A stretch of DNA of 64,000 nucleotides from positions 238,513 through 302,512 of the forward strand of contig NZ_JBFCVL010000008.1 in NCBI RefSeq assembly GCF_040712075.1, written 5' to 3'. A program made the translations under genes and the position numbers. The first letter of the stretch is position 1, and each line of letters starts with the position of its first letter. The notes under the pieces were generated by a model. That model was not told where the DNA came from. It made no database searches and saw nothing but the letters and a program-made list of their open reading frames with translations. The stretch is from Fodinicurvata sp. EGI_FJ10296. Its GTDB lineage: Bacteria; Pseudomonadota; Alphaproteobacteria; DSM-16000; Inquilinaceae. Below are positions 31,179 to 40,037 of the stretch, piece after piece.

Positions 31179-32060
31179 TCAATCCGCCGCGTCCGTCGTC
31201 TGACTGGGATCGGATCTGAATGAATGGGCAGGATAGACACCCATGATGCGCACTGACTTGGTAAAGAAGTCCAATTCTTCGAAGGCACGGCGCATCGGCG
31301 GATCCTGGGGATGCCCTTCGACGTCAGCATAGAACTGTGCCTGCGAAAATCGTCCTTCGACCATATAACTTTCCAGCTTTGTCATATTGATGCCGTTGGT
31401 TGCGAAACCGCCGAGGGCCTTGTAGAGGGCAGCCGGTACGCTGCGCACCTCGAAGACGAAACTGGTCAACAGGCCGGCCGTCCCGGCCTCGGGCCATTTC
31501 GGCTCCGACGCCATGACAACGAACCGCGTGGTGTTGTGCTCGGCGTCCTCGATATCGCTTGCCAGGACCTCAAGACCGTAGATCTCGGCAGCCAGCGTCG
31601 ATGCGATGGCCGCACGTCCGGGCTCGGCCGATTCCGAAATCATTCGTGCCGCGCCGGCGGTGTCGGCATGGACCACGGGCGTCAGTCCATGAGCGCGCAG
31701 AAACTCCTTGCACTGGCCGATGGCATGGACATGGCTGTGAACCTCGCGGATTTCGGCCAGACCCGTCCCCGGTCGGGCCAGCAGGTTATGGCGCACTCGC
31801 TGAAAATGCTCCCGGACGATGTGCAGACTGGAATGCGGAAGCAGATGATGAATGTCGGCGACACGCCCTGCGACCGAGTTGTCGATCGGTATCATCGCGA
31901 GATCGGCACGCCCTTCTTCAACGGCGCCGATCGTCTCCTCGAACGTGGGACAGGCGTGCGTCTGGTATCCGGGATAGAGCGTCCGACAGGCCATGTCGGA
32001 ATTGGCTCCGGCCCAGCCCTGGAACGAAATGACGTTCGTTTTGCTATCCATGCTTTTCAT
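31179..32060 (-). CDS. pheA: prephenate dehydratase
   Basis: 293 residues. Converts prephenate to phenylpyruvate in phenylalanine synthesis. N-terminal catalytic lobe with FQGWAGANSDMA, PIDNSVAGRV and the active-site threonine in HNTTRFVVMA. A C-terminal ACT domain follows (residues about 200-285, with ESYMVEGRFSQAQFYADVEG), which normally gives feedback control by phenylalanine. No chorismate mutase domain. Between kdsB and the methyltransferase-like gene. Confidence 0.96.
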   Translation of the reverse strand: MKSMDSKTNVISFQGWAGANSDMACRTLYPGYQTHACPTFEETIGAVEEGRADLAMIPIDNSVAGRVADIHHLLPHSSLHIVREHFQRVRHNLLARPGTGLAEIREVHSHVHAIGQCKEFLRAHGLTPVVHADTAGAARMISESAEPGRAAIASTLAAEIYGLEVLASDIEDAEHNTTRFVVMASEPKWPEAGTAGLLTSFVFEVRSVPAALYKALGGFATNGINMTKLESYMVEGRFSQAQFYADVEGHPQDPPMRRAFEELDFFTKSVRIMGVYPAHSFRSDPSQTTDAAD

Positions 32061-32115
32061 CGTTCGAACTCAACACCGCTTTTCAACCTGGCCATTCTAT
32101 CCGCCCCCGAACGCG

Positions 32116-32868
32116 CTATGTCGGAATTCGGTGCCGGGGGTCCAGCAGCACACGCACCCGGTCGAGATCCGCCGGCGTATCGACACCGATCGGGACGGTA
32201 TCGACGAAGGCAACATCCAGTCGCATGCCGATTCCCAGCGCCCTGAGTTGTTCCAGCCGTTCGCGCTGCTCAAGATGGCCGGGCGGCGCGGCAACGAACC
32301 GCCGCAGAGAATCCCGCCGGTAAGCGTAGATGCCGATATGATGATACATCGGGCCGGATCCCGTCGGCACCGTTGCTCGCGAAAAATAAAGCGCCCTTCC
32401 GCCTGTCGCTCCGGGCGCCGCCTCGACCACGGCCTTGACGACATTGGGATTTTCACGTTCCGCCGGATCGACGATCGGCGCCGCGATCGTGGCAATATCG
32501 ACGGCTGTATTCTCGAATGGTCTCAGAACCGCGCCGACCACGGCAGGATCGATGGTCGGTAGATCGCCCTGCAGATTGACGACGTCAGTGAAAGTCCCGT
32601 CAGGATCGATGATCTCAAGCGCCTGGTTGATCCGATCCGATCCGCTGGGCAGATCGGCCCGGGTCAGGACGGCTCGGCCGCCGGCCGCCTCGACCGCATC
32701 GGCGATGCGCCGATCATCGCAGGCGACGAACACGGGGCCGATATCGGCCTCCTCGGCCCGGCGCATGACATGCACGATCATCGGCTCGCCGCAGATGTCG
32801 GCGAGCGGTTTTCCCGGCAGGCGCGACGCCGCAAGCCGGGCGGGAATCAGAACACAGCAGCGGCTCAT
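32116..32868 (-). CDS. kdsB: 3-deoxy-manno-octulosonate cytidylyltransferase
   Basis: About 250 residues from the ATG at 32868 (32886 is an alternative). Makes CMP-Kdo for lipopolysaccharide, so the cell is Gram-negative with LPS. Nucleotide-binding motif IPARLAASRLPGKPLADI at the N-terminus, VNLQGDLPTIDP with the metal-binding aspartate, and HHIGIYAYRRDSL. Complete. First gene of kdsB-pheA-methyltransferase-like operon, divergent from the cytochrome c gene. Confidence 0.96.
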   Translation of the reverse strand: MSRCCVLIPARLAASRLPGKPLADICGEPMIVHVMRRAEEADIGPVFVACDDRRIADAVEAAGGRAVLTRADLPSGSDRINQALEIIDPDGTFTDVVNLQGDLPTIDPAVVGAVLRPFENTAVDIATIAAPIVDPAERENPNVVKAVVEAAPGATGGRALYFSRATVPTGSGPMYHHIGIYAYRRDSLRRFVAAPPGHLEQRERLEQLRALGIGMRLDVAFVDTVPIGVDTPADLDRVRVLLDPRHRIPT

Positions 32869-33068
32869 GACAAGGCGTTCCACCATCGTTGCAGGTGTCC
32901 ACTGCCTGCAATTCCCATCACGCGTCAAGCGTCAATGCAGCGCGGACGTCGCGGGGGACTTGCCTTGACGTGCCAGACCGCATAGAAATCCGGGCGTAAA
33001 ATGAATCCTGGGGCTACGCCGGTCAGTCCACTCAAGCCCCGCATCCAGGAACAAGGGTCCAGTCCGGT

Positions 33069-33770
33069 ATGGAACTGAATAAGATTTTCGCCTCGGTGTT
33101 GCTGGCGGGCATTATTGCCATGGCTGCAGGCTTTATCGCAGATCTGCTTGTCGCCCCGGAGCAGCCGGCGCTCAGCGAACTGCAAATCGATACCGAATCC
33201 GGGCCGGCAGCACCGGCCGAAGAGGAGCCGGAAGGATTGCCGGATGTTCGGCCGCTGCTTGCCAGCGCCGATCCGTCGGCCGGTGAATCCCTGACCAGGG
33301 CATGCACCACCTGTCACACCTTCGAGGAAGGGGGACCCAACCGCGTCGGCCCGAATCTCTGGGGCGTCGTCGGCGGTGCAATGGCGCATGCGGCCGATTT
33401 CAATTATTCTTCTGCCGTGCAGTCGCGGGCAGACGAAGGCGGCGAGTGGACATTCGAGAATCTGAATGCCTTCATCGAAAATCCACGCGGCTATCTGCCG
33501 GGCACCAACATGTCCTATGCGGGCATGGGCGACGCCGAGGATCGGGCCAATCTGATCGCCTGGATGAACGAGCAAAGCAGCGACCCGTTGCCGCTTCCGA
33601 GTGCGGACGAGGTCGAGGCCGAATCGGCTGACGACGCTGAAAGTGGCGAAGGCGAAGCCGAAGATGCCGGTGGCGGCGAAACCGACGCCAGCGAAACCAA
33701 CGACGGTGCCGAGGGTTCGGAAGCGGAAGACCCGGGTTCAGACGAGACCGAAGTCCAGAACAACGGCTGA
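33069..33770 (+). CDS. membrane-anchored cytochrome c with acidic C-terminal tail
   Basis: 233 residues. An uncleaved N-terminal helix (about residues 6-28) anchors a periplasmic class I cytochrome c; the heme motif is CTTCH at 79-83 and the methionine ligand is probably in the PGTNMSYAG segment near 145. This resembles CycM, which passes electrons from the bc1 complex to aa3 oxidase. From about residue 175 to the end the protein is an unusual run of D, E, G and S with almost no hydrophobic residues, ending TEVQNNG. A clear terminator follows the stop. Confidence 0.93.
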   Translation: MELNKIFASVLLAGIIAMAAGFIADLLVAPEQPALSELQIDTESGPAAPAEEEPEGLPDVRPLLASADPSAGESLTRACTTCHTFEEGGPNRVGPNLWGVVGGAMAHAADFNYSSAVQSRADEGGEWTFENLNAFIENPRGYLPGTNMSYAGMGDAEDRANLIAWMNEQSSDPLPLPSADEVEAESADDAESGEGEAEDAGGGETDASETNDGAEGSEAEDPGSDETEVQNNG

Positions 33771-33809
33771 CCCGTCTTTCCGGCCATCCGCAGGGGAAAC
33801 GGTCGTTCC

Positions 33810-33845
33810 GGGGGGCGCGCCAGGCACTGGGGCGTCCCCCTTTTT
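33810..33845 (+). terminator. rho-independent terminator after the cytochrome c gene
   Basis: Arms 33810-33821 and 33829-33840 pair over twelve positions with one mismatch and one G-T pair, loop of seven, followed directly by TTTTT at 33841-33845. It ends the cytochrome c transcript 40 bases after the stop. Confidence 0.88.
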
Positions 33846-33908
33846 CGTGACAATAAGCCGATAGCACCCGAAGCATACTCGCGGGTTTTCACGGAGGGTC
33901 GGGCCACC

Positions 33909-34829
33909 ATGGACAAATCCGCCGTGACGGGGGCGACCACGAATACCGCCACCTGGATCGGCTTTGCAGCGGTTCTGATGTGGGCTTTGCTGGCGATTCT
34001 GACCGCCGCGTCCGGTGCCGTACCACCATTCCAGCTCAATGCGCTTTCCTTTGCCGTCGGTACGGCTGTCGGCTTTCTGTGGATGGCCATGACCGGACGC
34101 TGGCGCGACCTCGTCCAGCCGCTTCGCGTCTGGGCGCTCGGCGTCGTTGGCCTTTTCGGCTATCACGCGTTGTATTTTACGGCCTTGCGCAACGCACCGC
34201 CGATCGAGGCGGGCCTGATTGCCTATCTCTGGCCGCTGCTGATCGTGATATTCTCTGCCGCCCTCCCAGGCGAACGATTGCGCTGGTTCCACATTGCTGG
34301 TGGGCTGCTGGGGTTTCTCGGGGCCGCCCTGATCGTGACGCGCGGGGCCTCGCTTTCGTTCGAGGCGCGTCACGGCGCCGGCTATCTGGCGGCCGTCGCC
34401 TGCGCGCTGACATGGTCCAGCTACTCCGTCCTGTCGCGGCGCAATGCGACCGTGCCAACCGGCGCGGTCGTCGGATTCTGCGCCGCCGCCGCGCTGTTGT
34501 CGGTCCCCTTTCATCTGGCCCTGGAGACGACCGTCTGGCCACGCGGCGGCGGAGAATGGGCAGCCGTGCTGGGCCTCGGCCTGATGCCGGTTGGCGCGGC
34601 GTTCTATGTCTGGGACATCGGGGTCAAGCGGGGCAACATCCAGCTTCTCGGCGTGCTGAGCTATGCAGCGCCGTTGCTGTCGACCGTGATCCTTATCCTG
34701 TTCGGCTATGGCGTGTTCACCTGGCAGGTCGCGGCGGCAGCGCTTCTGATTACCCTGGGGGCCCTGACGGCGTCACGAGCCCTGCGCATCCCGACCAGAT
34801 CCGGAAAAGAGGCGTCGGCGGGACGCTGA
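33909..34829 (+). CDS. DMT superfamily (EamA) exporter
   Basis: 306 residues with ten predicted membrane helices in two EamA repeats. The sequence is closest in feel to the YddG-type aromatic amino acid exporters (LFGYHALYFTALRNAPPIEAGLIAYLWPL, cited in part; WDIGVKRGNIQLLGVLSYA is the second-repeat counterpart). Substrate is inferred, not shown. Single gene after a terminator; start ATG at 33909 without a strong Shine-Dalgarno. Confidence 0.88.
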   Translation: MDKSAVTGATTNTATWIGFAAVLMWALLAILTAASGAVPPFQLNALSFAVGTAVGFLWMAMTGRWRDLVQPLRVWALGVVGLFGYHALYFTALRNAPPIEAGLIAYLWPLLIVIFSAALPGERLRWFHIAGGLLGFLGAALIVTRGASLSFEARHGAGYLAAVACALTWSSYSVLSRRNATVPTGAVVGFCAAAALLSVPFHLALETTVWPRGGGEWAAVLGLGLMPVGAAFYVWDIGVKRGNIQLLGVLSYAAPLLSTVILILFGYGVFTWQVAAAALLITLGALTASRALRIPTRSGKEASAGR

Positions 34830-34931
34830 CCGGTGTTCCGACTGCATTGTCGTCATAAATCGACGCTAGCAAGGATCAAATTGGCGAATTTGGGATAAAT
34901 CAGCAGAGATCGCGGTCGGTCGGGAGAGTGG

Positions 34932-36260
34932 ATGCTGCGCAAAGCTATATTGATCGTGATTGCCCTTTGCTTTGGGTACGGCGGCTATGTCGTTTATTCG
35001 GAATACGCGTCCGCATTCTATTACCTCGCGGGCCGATACGATCGCATGATGAACCCTTATGGCCTCGACCCCGAGGCGCCGAAACCGACAGCGGATGAAA
35101 CCGCCTTTCATGAATCCATGTTCGTCGCCGATCTTCACGTCGACACGTTGAAATGGGAACGCGACCTGTTGGAGCGTTCGACCTTTGGGCATACGGATAT
35201 TCCCCGCATGCGCGAGGGCAATATTTCAATGCAGGTGTTCACGATCGTCACGAAAAGTCCAATCCGTTCGCCGTGGCGCGATTGCGTCAACGGCGGCAAT
35301 CCGGACGCGAACACGTTGCTGTCGGCGATGCAGGGCCGCCCGACCTTCGATCTGCGGGCGCGGGCCTTTCACCAGATAGACCGGTTCAAGGACGCTGCCG
35401 CCCGATCCCTGGAATACGAGGGTCCGGAACTGCGGCTGATCGAATCCGCCGACGACCTTGAAACATTCCTGGCCGACTGGTCCGCCGGCGAAGAGATCGT
35501 TGCCGGTATCATCGGCATCGAGGGTGCGCATTGGATCGGCGGACGCGGTCGGAGCGATGACGACGTGAGAGCCGACGTCCGGGATCTTCACGATGCCGGC
35601 GTGCGGCTGTTCGGACCCGTTCACCGGTTCGACAATTCCCTCAGCGGATCGAGCGAAGGCTGTCAGGCCTATGGTCTGACCGGGCACGGACGTGCGGCCG
35701 TCACCGAGGCCCAGAATCTCGGAATGACGATCGACCTGGCGCACATGTCTCCGGCTGGCATTCACGATGCGGTGGAGATCCTGGAGAAGCCCTTCACCGT
35801 TTCGCATACCGGAATCAGGGCCGAATGCGAGGAGCCGTGCCGGCCCGACCGCAATCTCGGCGACGACGATGTCCGCCTGATCATCGAGAACGGCGGCCTG
35901 ATCGGCGTCGGCTACTGGCCACAGGCGATCGGCCCCAGCATCTGGCGTCTGCCCGAGGTCATGGACCACATAAAGACCATTGCAGAGGACATCGGCCAGC
36001 AGCCGTCGCGGCATGTCGCGCTGGGGTCGGATTTCGATGGATCTGTCGCGCCGCTGATCGAAGTCAGCCGGCTCGATACACTCACCGCCCTGATGGAACG
36101 CGGCCCCGCCCCGTTCGATCGCGAGACGATTCGCGATATCAGCGGACGCAATGTCTGCCGAATGTTCGCCACCACTCTGCCGGGCGGCTACAGTGAACTG
36201 GGCTCGATGCTGTGCGACGATCTCGGCACGTCCGTAGAAACGCCCGTGGCGCTGCGCTAG
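34932..36260 (+). CDS. membrane-anchored M19 dipeptidase
   Basis: 442 residues. Renal-dipeptidase-type zinc enzyme that splits dipeptides and sometimes beta-lactams. The N-terminal helix (residues 4-24) anchors it, so the enzyme probably faces the periplasm. Metal ligands: His69 and Asp71 in VADLHVDTLKW, Glu in GIIGIEGAHWIG, His in LAHMS and His in VSHTGIR. C-terminal LGSDFDG is the last conserved motif. Longer than cytosolic members because of the anchor and a mid-protein insert. GGGAG six bases before the start. Confidence 0.93.
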   Translation: MLRKAILIVIALCFGYGGYVVYSEYASAFYYLAGRYDRMMNPYGLDPEAPKPTADETAFHESMFVADLHVDTLKWERDLLERSTFGHTDIPRMREGNISMQVFTIVTKSPIRSPWRDCVNGGNPDANTLLSAMQGRPTFDLRARAFHQIDRFKDAAARSLEYEGPELRLIESADDLETFLADWSAGEEIVAGIIGIEGAHWIGGRGRSDDDVRADVRDLHDAGVRLFGPVHRFDNSLSGSSEGCQAYGLTGHGRAAVTEAQNLGMTIDLAHMSPAGIHDAVEILEKPFTVSHTGIRAECEEPCRPDRNLGDDDVRLIIENGGLIGVGYWPQAIGPSIWRLPEVMDHIKTIAEDIGQQPSRHVALGSDFDGSVAPLIEVSRLDTLTALMERGPAPFDRETIRDISGRNVCRMFATTLPGGYSELGSMLCDDLGTSVETPVALR

Positions 36261-36295
36261 CAAAGCGGCCGGACAGCCGTGACCCGAGTGGAGCG

Positions 36296-37516
36296 TTATG
36301 CCGGGTGTCGCAACGGCTGAACGGAAAGATGGGTCAGGCTGCGCCACACCCACTCGAACGGGCCATAGCGAAACCGCCGCAACCACGCATGACTGGCGGC
36401 CACCAATCCGGCATAGAGGCCGATGGTGATGGCGAGAACGGCCAGGTCCCCGACCGAGGCCAGCAGTCCGAAACCCCAGCCGTAGAAGATCGCTTCGCCG
36501 AAAAATCCGCCCAGCAGATACAGGGTCAGCGCCATCTGGCCAGCCGGCGCCATAACGGCCCGCAATCCTTCGCCCCACCCGCTGGTAAGGAACAGGGCCC
36601 CGACGGCGACATAGCCGATAGCAAGGATCGGCGTTCCGACGAGCAACGCCATCGACCATGGGCTCGTGCTTGGCACGAAAAATTCCACGGTGGAAAGCGA
36701 CAGCCCGATCGGCAAGGCAATGCCGGCGATCCGGGCCAGTAGCGGACGATGGGCGGTTACGTTCCCGGCGATACCGGCCCTCCCGACCCAGAGTCCGAGC
36801 AGAAACAATCCGGTGATGGTCGCGTAGCGCCATATACCGACGGCGGTGCTCGCCCCTGCGGCATTCAGATAGCGATCGATGTTCACACCAATTGTCGCCC
36901 AGAACGAGGACTGGCTGAATCCGAAAAGCGTCGCAAAATCGCTTAGCGGACTGGCGAGCGCGCCCCGCACCTCGCCGAACATGGCCAGGATCAACGGCGT
37001 GCAGATGATCAGGCCGCCAGCAACGGCAAGAACGATGCGTTGTGAAAAGAAACTCGCCGGCAAAAGGACAAGCCCCAATACGGCATAAGTGACGAGGATA
37101 TCACCCCAAAAGAATACTGCAATATTCAGGATGCCGAAGAGAAAAAGAACGAACAGCCGCCGCAAATAAAACGGGACGGTCGGTATATCGCGTCGGCGGC
37201 AACTTTCAATAATCAGGGTAAAACTTATCCCGAACAACAAAGAAAATGCCGATAGTGACTTCCAATCCACAAGTATTTCCAAAAGCGCCTCGACCAGAGC
37301 GTCGACCGGCGTCTGAAGACTTACACGTTCATAGGGACCGAGAAGCGTCAGCCCGCTGATGTCGCGCAGATTCATTACCAAAACGCCAAACAGCGCAATC
37401 GCCCTGACGGCATCGATCGCCAGCACCCGGTCGCCCTTGCCCGGCGCCCCGCGCGATTCGGTCAGCGGCGCGCGGGCGGCGTGACCCGCTTTTTCGGACG
37501 AAACAGTTTCTGTCAT
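36296..37516 (-). CDS. DUF418 family membrane protein
   Basis: About 406 residues from the ATG at 37516; a start at 37555 is possible. Nine to ten hydrophobic helices. The N-terminal motif RVLAIDAVRAIALFGVLVMN is typical of DUF418 and of distantly related acyltransferase-3 membrane proteins, and the C-terminal block GPFEWVWRSLTHL is the DUF418 end. Function unknown. It is on the same strand as, and about 160 bases after, the lipid module, and convergent with the M19 gene. Confidence 0.88.
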   Translation of the reverse strand: MTETVSSEKAGHAARAPLTESRGAPGKGDRVLAIDAVRAIALFGVLVMNLRDISGLTLLGPYERVSLQTPVDALVEALLEILVDWKSLSAFSLLFGISFTLIIESCRRRDIPTVPFYLRRLFVLFLFGILNIAVFFWGDILVTYAVLGLVLLPASFFSQRIVLAVAGGLIICTPLILAMFGEVRGALASPLSDFATLFGFSQSSFWATIGVNIDRYLNAAGASTAVGIWRYATITGLFLLGLWVGRAGIAGNVTAHRPLLARIAGIALPIGLSLSTVEFFVPSTSPWSMALLVGTPILAIGYVAVGALFLTSGWGEGLRAVMAPAGQMALTLYLLGGFFGEAIFYGWGFGLLASVGDLAVLAITIGLYAGLVAASHAWLRRFRYGPFEWVWRSLTHLSVQPLRHPA

Positions 37517-37675
37517 TTTGTCTTTGCCATGGCTACGGACAACGGACACCGCCACCGCCCCATTCTATCCCGCAAGTGCAGCAAAATCCCGATCGGCGAG
37601 AGCATCGTGGACGGCAATCTTGGGCTGGACGGAACAGATCCAGACAGACCCATTGGCCTCGAACTACTCTGCGGC

Positions 37676-38425
37676 TCAGCTCCTCTTCGCTATATAAAAG
37701 CCGTAGCCGACAAAGTCGGCATACCGTTCATAGAGCGCGATTTCATTTTCCTCTGCCGCCACGATGGCGGCTGCAGCCTCGGAGTTGCCGTTGCGCGAAA
37801 GGAATTCCGAGAAGCGCGCTTGCATCGGACGGTAGTAGTTTTCCAGCCAGCATCGCGGCGGAAGTGGGAAGTATCCGACAGGAGAATACCCGTTTTCTTC
37901 AAGAATCGCCATTTTGGCCGATGCGGTATCCACCTCCGGGTATTCCTGCATCCAATGCTGCTGCAGCTCGGCGGGTCTTTCATGCGTCAGCCAGGTCAGC
38001 TCGGACACGGCCAGGATACCGCCCGGCTTCAGAAAACGGCGCCAGGCCTTGATCCCGTTGGCAAACCCCATGCTGTAAATCGCTCCCTCCGACCAGATCG
38101 CGTCGAGGGAGTCCTCTTCGAACGGAAGCGCGTCCATCGACCCTGCCAGCGTCTCGATCCGGTCGCCAAGTCCCGCTTGAGCCGCGACGATTTCGAGTTG
38201 CTGCAAAAACTCCGGAATAAAATCGACGGCGGTTACCGAGGCATCGAGGGCTTGGGCCAGAACGAGCGTCGGGGCGCCGCTCCCGCAGCCAATGTCGGCA
38301 ATTTTCAGGCCTTTCGCTGCGCCCAGACCAGACAACGTGACGGCAAGTCGCGTTTCATCGTCGCCGCCGGGCCCCTGGCGTTCGGCATTCCGATGCAAGT
38401 CGATGATAAGGTCGAGATCGTTCAA
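37676..38425 (-). CDS. class I SAM-dependent methyltransferase in the lipid module
   Basis: 249 residues. Motif I is IADIGCGSGAPTLVLAQ (about residues 41-57) and the acidic ribose contact follows in TAVDFIPEF. Then FEEDSLDAIWSEGAIYSMGF and a PGGILAVSELTWL post-motif. The substrate is not evident. It starts 23 bases after the CDP-DAG synthase gene on the same strand, so it is likely cotranscribed with the three phospholipid genes and could modify their product. Confidence 0.88.
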   Translation of the reverse strand: MNDLDLIIDLHRNAERQGPGGDDETRLAVTLSGLGAAKGLKIADIGCGSGAPTLVLAQALDASVTAVDFIPEFLQQLEIVAAQAGLGDRIETLAGSMDALPFEEDSLDAIWSEGAIYSMGFANGIKAWRRFLKPGGILAVSELTWLTHERPAELQQHWMQEYPEVDTASAKMAILEENGYSPVGYFPLPPRCWLENYYRPMQARFSEFLSRNGNSEAAAAIVAAEENEIALYERYADFVGYGFYIAKRS

Positions 38426-38448
38426 TTGCCGGCTCCGATCGAGAATTC

Positions 38449-39390
38449 CTAGATGGTCCAGCCGTACCGCACGGCGTGAAAGAACACAGGCGCGGCGAAG
38501 ACAACGGAATCCAGCCGATCCAGCATACCGCCATGCCCCTCGATCATCCGGCCCCAGTCCTTGACGCCGCGGTCACGCTTGATCGCCGACATTACCAGAC
38601 CGCCGAAGAAGCCCATGATCGTCACGACAAGCGCCATGGCGGCCGCCTCGGCGATGGAGAACGGCGTGATCCACCAGAGCGCAGCGCCGATCGCGGTCGC
38701 GCTGGCAACACCGCCCACCAGTCCCTCCCAGGTCTTGGAGGGCGAAAGCGTGGGAGCCACCTTGTGCCGGCCGATCAGTTTCCCCCATACATATTGCAGA
38801 ACGTCGCTTGCCTGAACAACCAGGACCAGAAACGCGACGAGCAAAAGATTGTTGCCGTCGAATTCCGGAATTTCAAGGGTCAGCAATGCGGGCACATGGG
38901 ACAGGCAATAAACGGTGACCATGACGCCCCACTGCACTTCGGCCACCCGCAGCATGAAGCGGCCGGTATCGCCCCGCAGCGAGACGAGAATCGGTTGCAG
39001 CAGGAACACATAGACAGGGATGAAGATCGCATAGAGGCCGTACCACTCGATCCATATCAGCCAGTACTGGAGCGGCAGGACGACGAAGAACATGGCCGCC
39101 AACGCCATATGATCGCCCCGGCGCGTATCTGTCAGCGTCAGGAATTCGCGCAGCGCGGCAAACGACGCAAGCGCGAACAGGACGATCACGCCGCCCTCCC
39201 CGACCAGAAATGCCGCCGCGATGAAGGCGACCATCACCCACCAGGCCTTGATCCGGGCGTTGAGGTTTTCAACCGCGGGATTGCTGTCACCGCCGGGCGC
39301 CCTTGCCAGCCGGCGGCCGATCACGGATGCAACCGCCAGGGTGAGGGCGATGCCGCCGAACAGCCACACGGCCTGGTGTGTCGCACTCAT
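38449..39390 (-). CDS. CDP-diacylglycerol synthase family protein (CdsA-like)
   Basis: About 313 residues from the ATG at 39390. Makes CDP-diacylglycerol from phosphatidate and CTP in the inner membrane. Eight or so helices, the loop SPSKTWEGLVGG, and the CdsA signature SAIKRDRGVKDWG through EGHGGMLDRLDS. The start overlaps the stop of the acyltransferase gene (ATGA). Linked here to a CDP-alcohol transferase rather than to ispC/bamA, so this is probably a second, specialised CDS like E. coli YnbB. Confidence 0.92.
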   Translation of the reverse strand: MSATHQAVWLFGGIALTLAVASVIGRRLARAPGGDSNPAVENLNARIKAWWVMVAFIAAAFLVGEGGVIVLFALASFAALREFLTLTDTRRGDHMALAAMFFVVLPLQYWLIWIEWYGLYAIFIPVYVFLLQPILVSLRGDTGRFMLRVAEVQWGVMVTVYCLSHVPALLTLEIPEFDGNNLLLVAFLVLVVQASDVLQYVWGKLIGRHKVAPTLSPSKTWEGLVGGVASATAIGAALWWITPFSIAEAAAMALVVTIMGFFGGLVMSAIKRDRGVKDWGRMIEGHGGMLDRLDSVVFAAPVFFHAVRYGWTI

Positions 39391-40037
39391 ACATGCCGCT
39401 CCGAATAACGGGTTCCCAGCGCCAGAAGCCCGTCGCGCGCGCGATCGAGGAACGCCGACTTTTCCTCGCCCGGCAAAAGCCGGATCGGGGCTCCGAAGGT
39501 CACGGTACACAACAACGGTACGGGAATGACTTCGCCCTTTGGCAGCACGCGGTTGAGGTGTTCGATCCAGACGGGCACGAATTCCACCTCGGGACATCGC
39601 CGGGCCAGATGATACAGCCCGCCCCTGAACGGCAGTAAACGCTCGTCCGTCGTGTTGCGTGTGCCTTCGGGAAAGAGAATGAGGCTGGATCCCGCCTGCA
39701 GCACGTCAGTCATTTGCTGAACGGGATCGGTGCTGCGCCCCGTTCGATCCCGCTCGATCAGCAGCGCATTGAAGACCGAAGCTCCGATGTACCGGCGCAC
39801 CCAATCGCGCTGCCAGTAATCGGCCCCTGCCACGGGACGGGTCCGGCGGCGCAGCAAGGCCGGCAGAACCGACCATATCAGCACGAAGTCGCCATGGCTG
39901 CCGTGGTTGGCGAAATACACGCGGGGGCTGGCCGATGGCGTGCAGCCCTGCCAGTTGGCCGTTACACCGGTGACGACCCAAGCCATCGCCGTGATCAGTT
40001 TCGCGGTCGCGGCGGCGAGAAATCGCGCAATCATCAT
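39387..40037 (-). CDS. 1-acylglycerol-3-phosphate acyltransferase family protein
   Basis: 216 residues. PlsC-type acyltransferase with the catalytic NHxSxxD as NHGSHGD (about residues 44-50) and the substrate motif FPEGTRN (about 122-128). N-terminal hydrophobic helix. It overlaps both neighbours by four bases (40034-40037 and 39387-39390), so the three genes are translated as a unit. Confidence 0.93.
   Translation of the reverse strand: MMIARFLAAATAKLITAMAWVVTGVTANWQGCTPSASPRVYFANHGSHGDFVLIWSVLPALLRRRTRPVAGADYWQRDWVRRYIGASVFNALLIERDRTGRSTDPVQQMTDVLQAGSSLILFPEGTRNTTDERLLPFRGGLYHLARRCPEVEFVPVWIEHLNRVLPKGEVIPVPLLCTVTFGAPIRLLPGEEKSAFLDRARDGLLALGTRYSERHV

Noticed and set aside
35226..36833. 535-codon minus-strand frame
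   Set aside because: Opposite the M19 dipeptidase and running into the DUF418 gene in a different frame; composition is that of a shadow.
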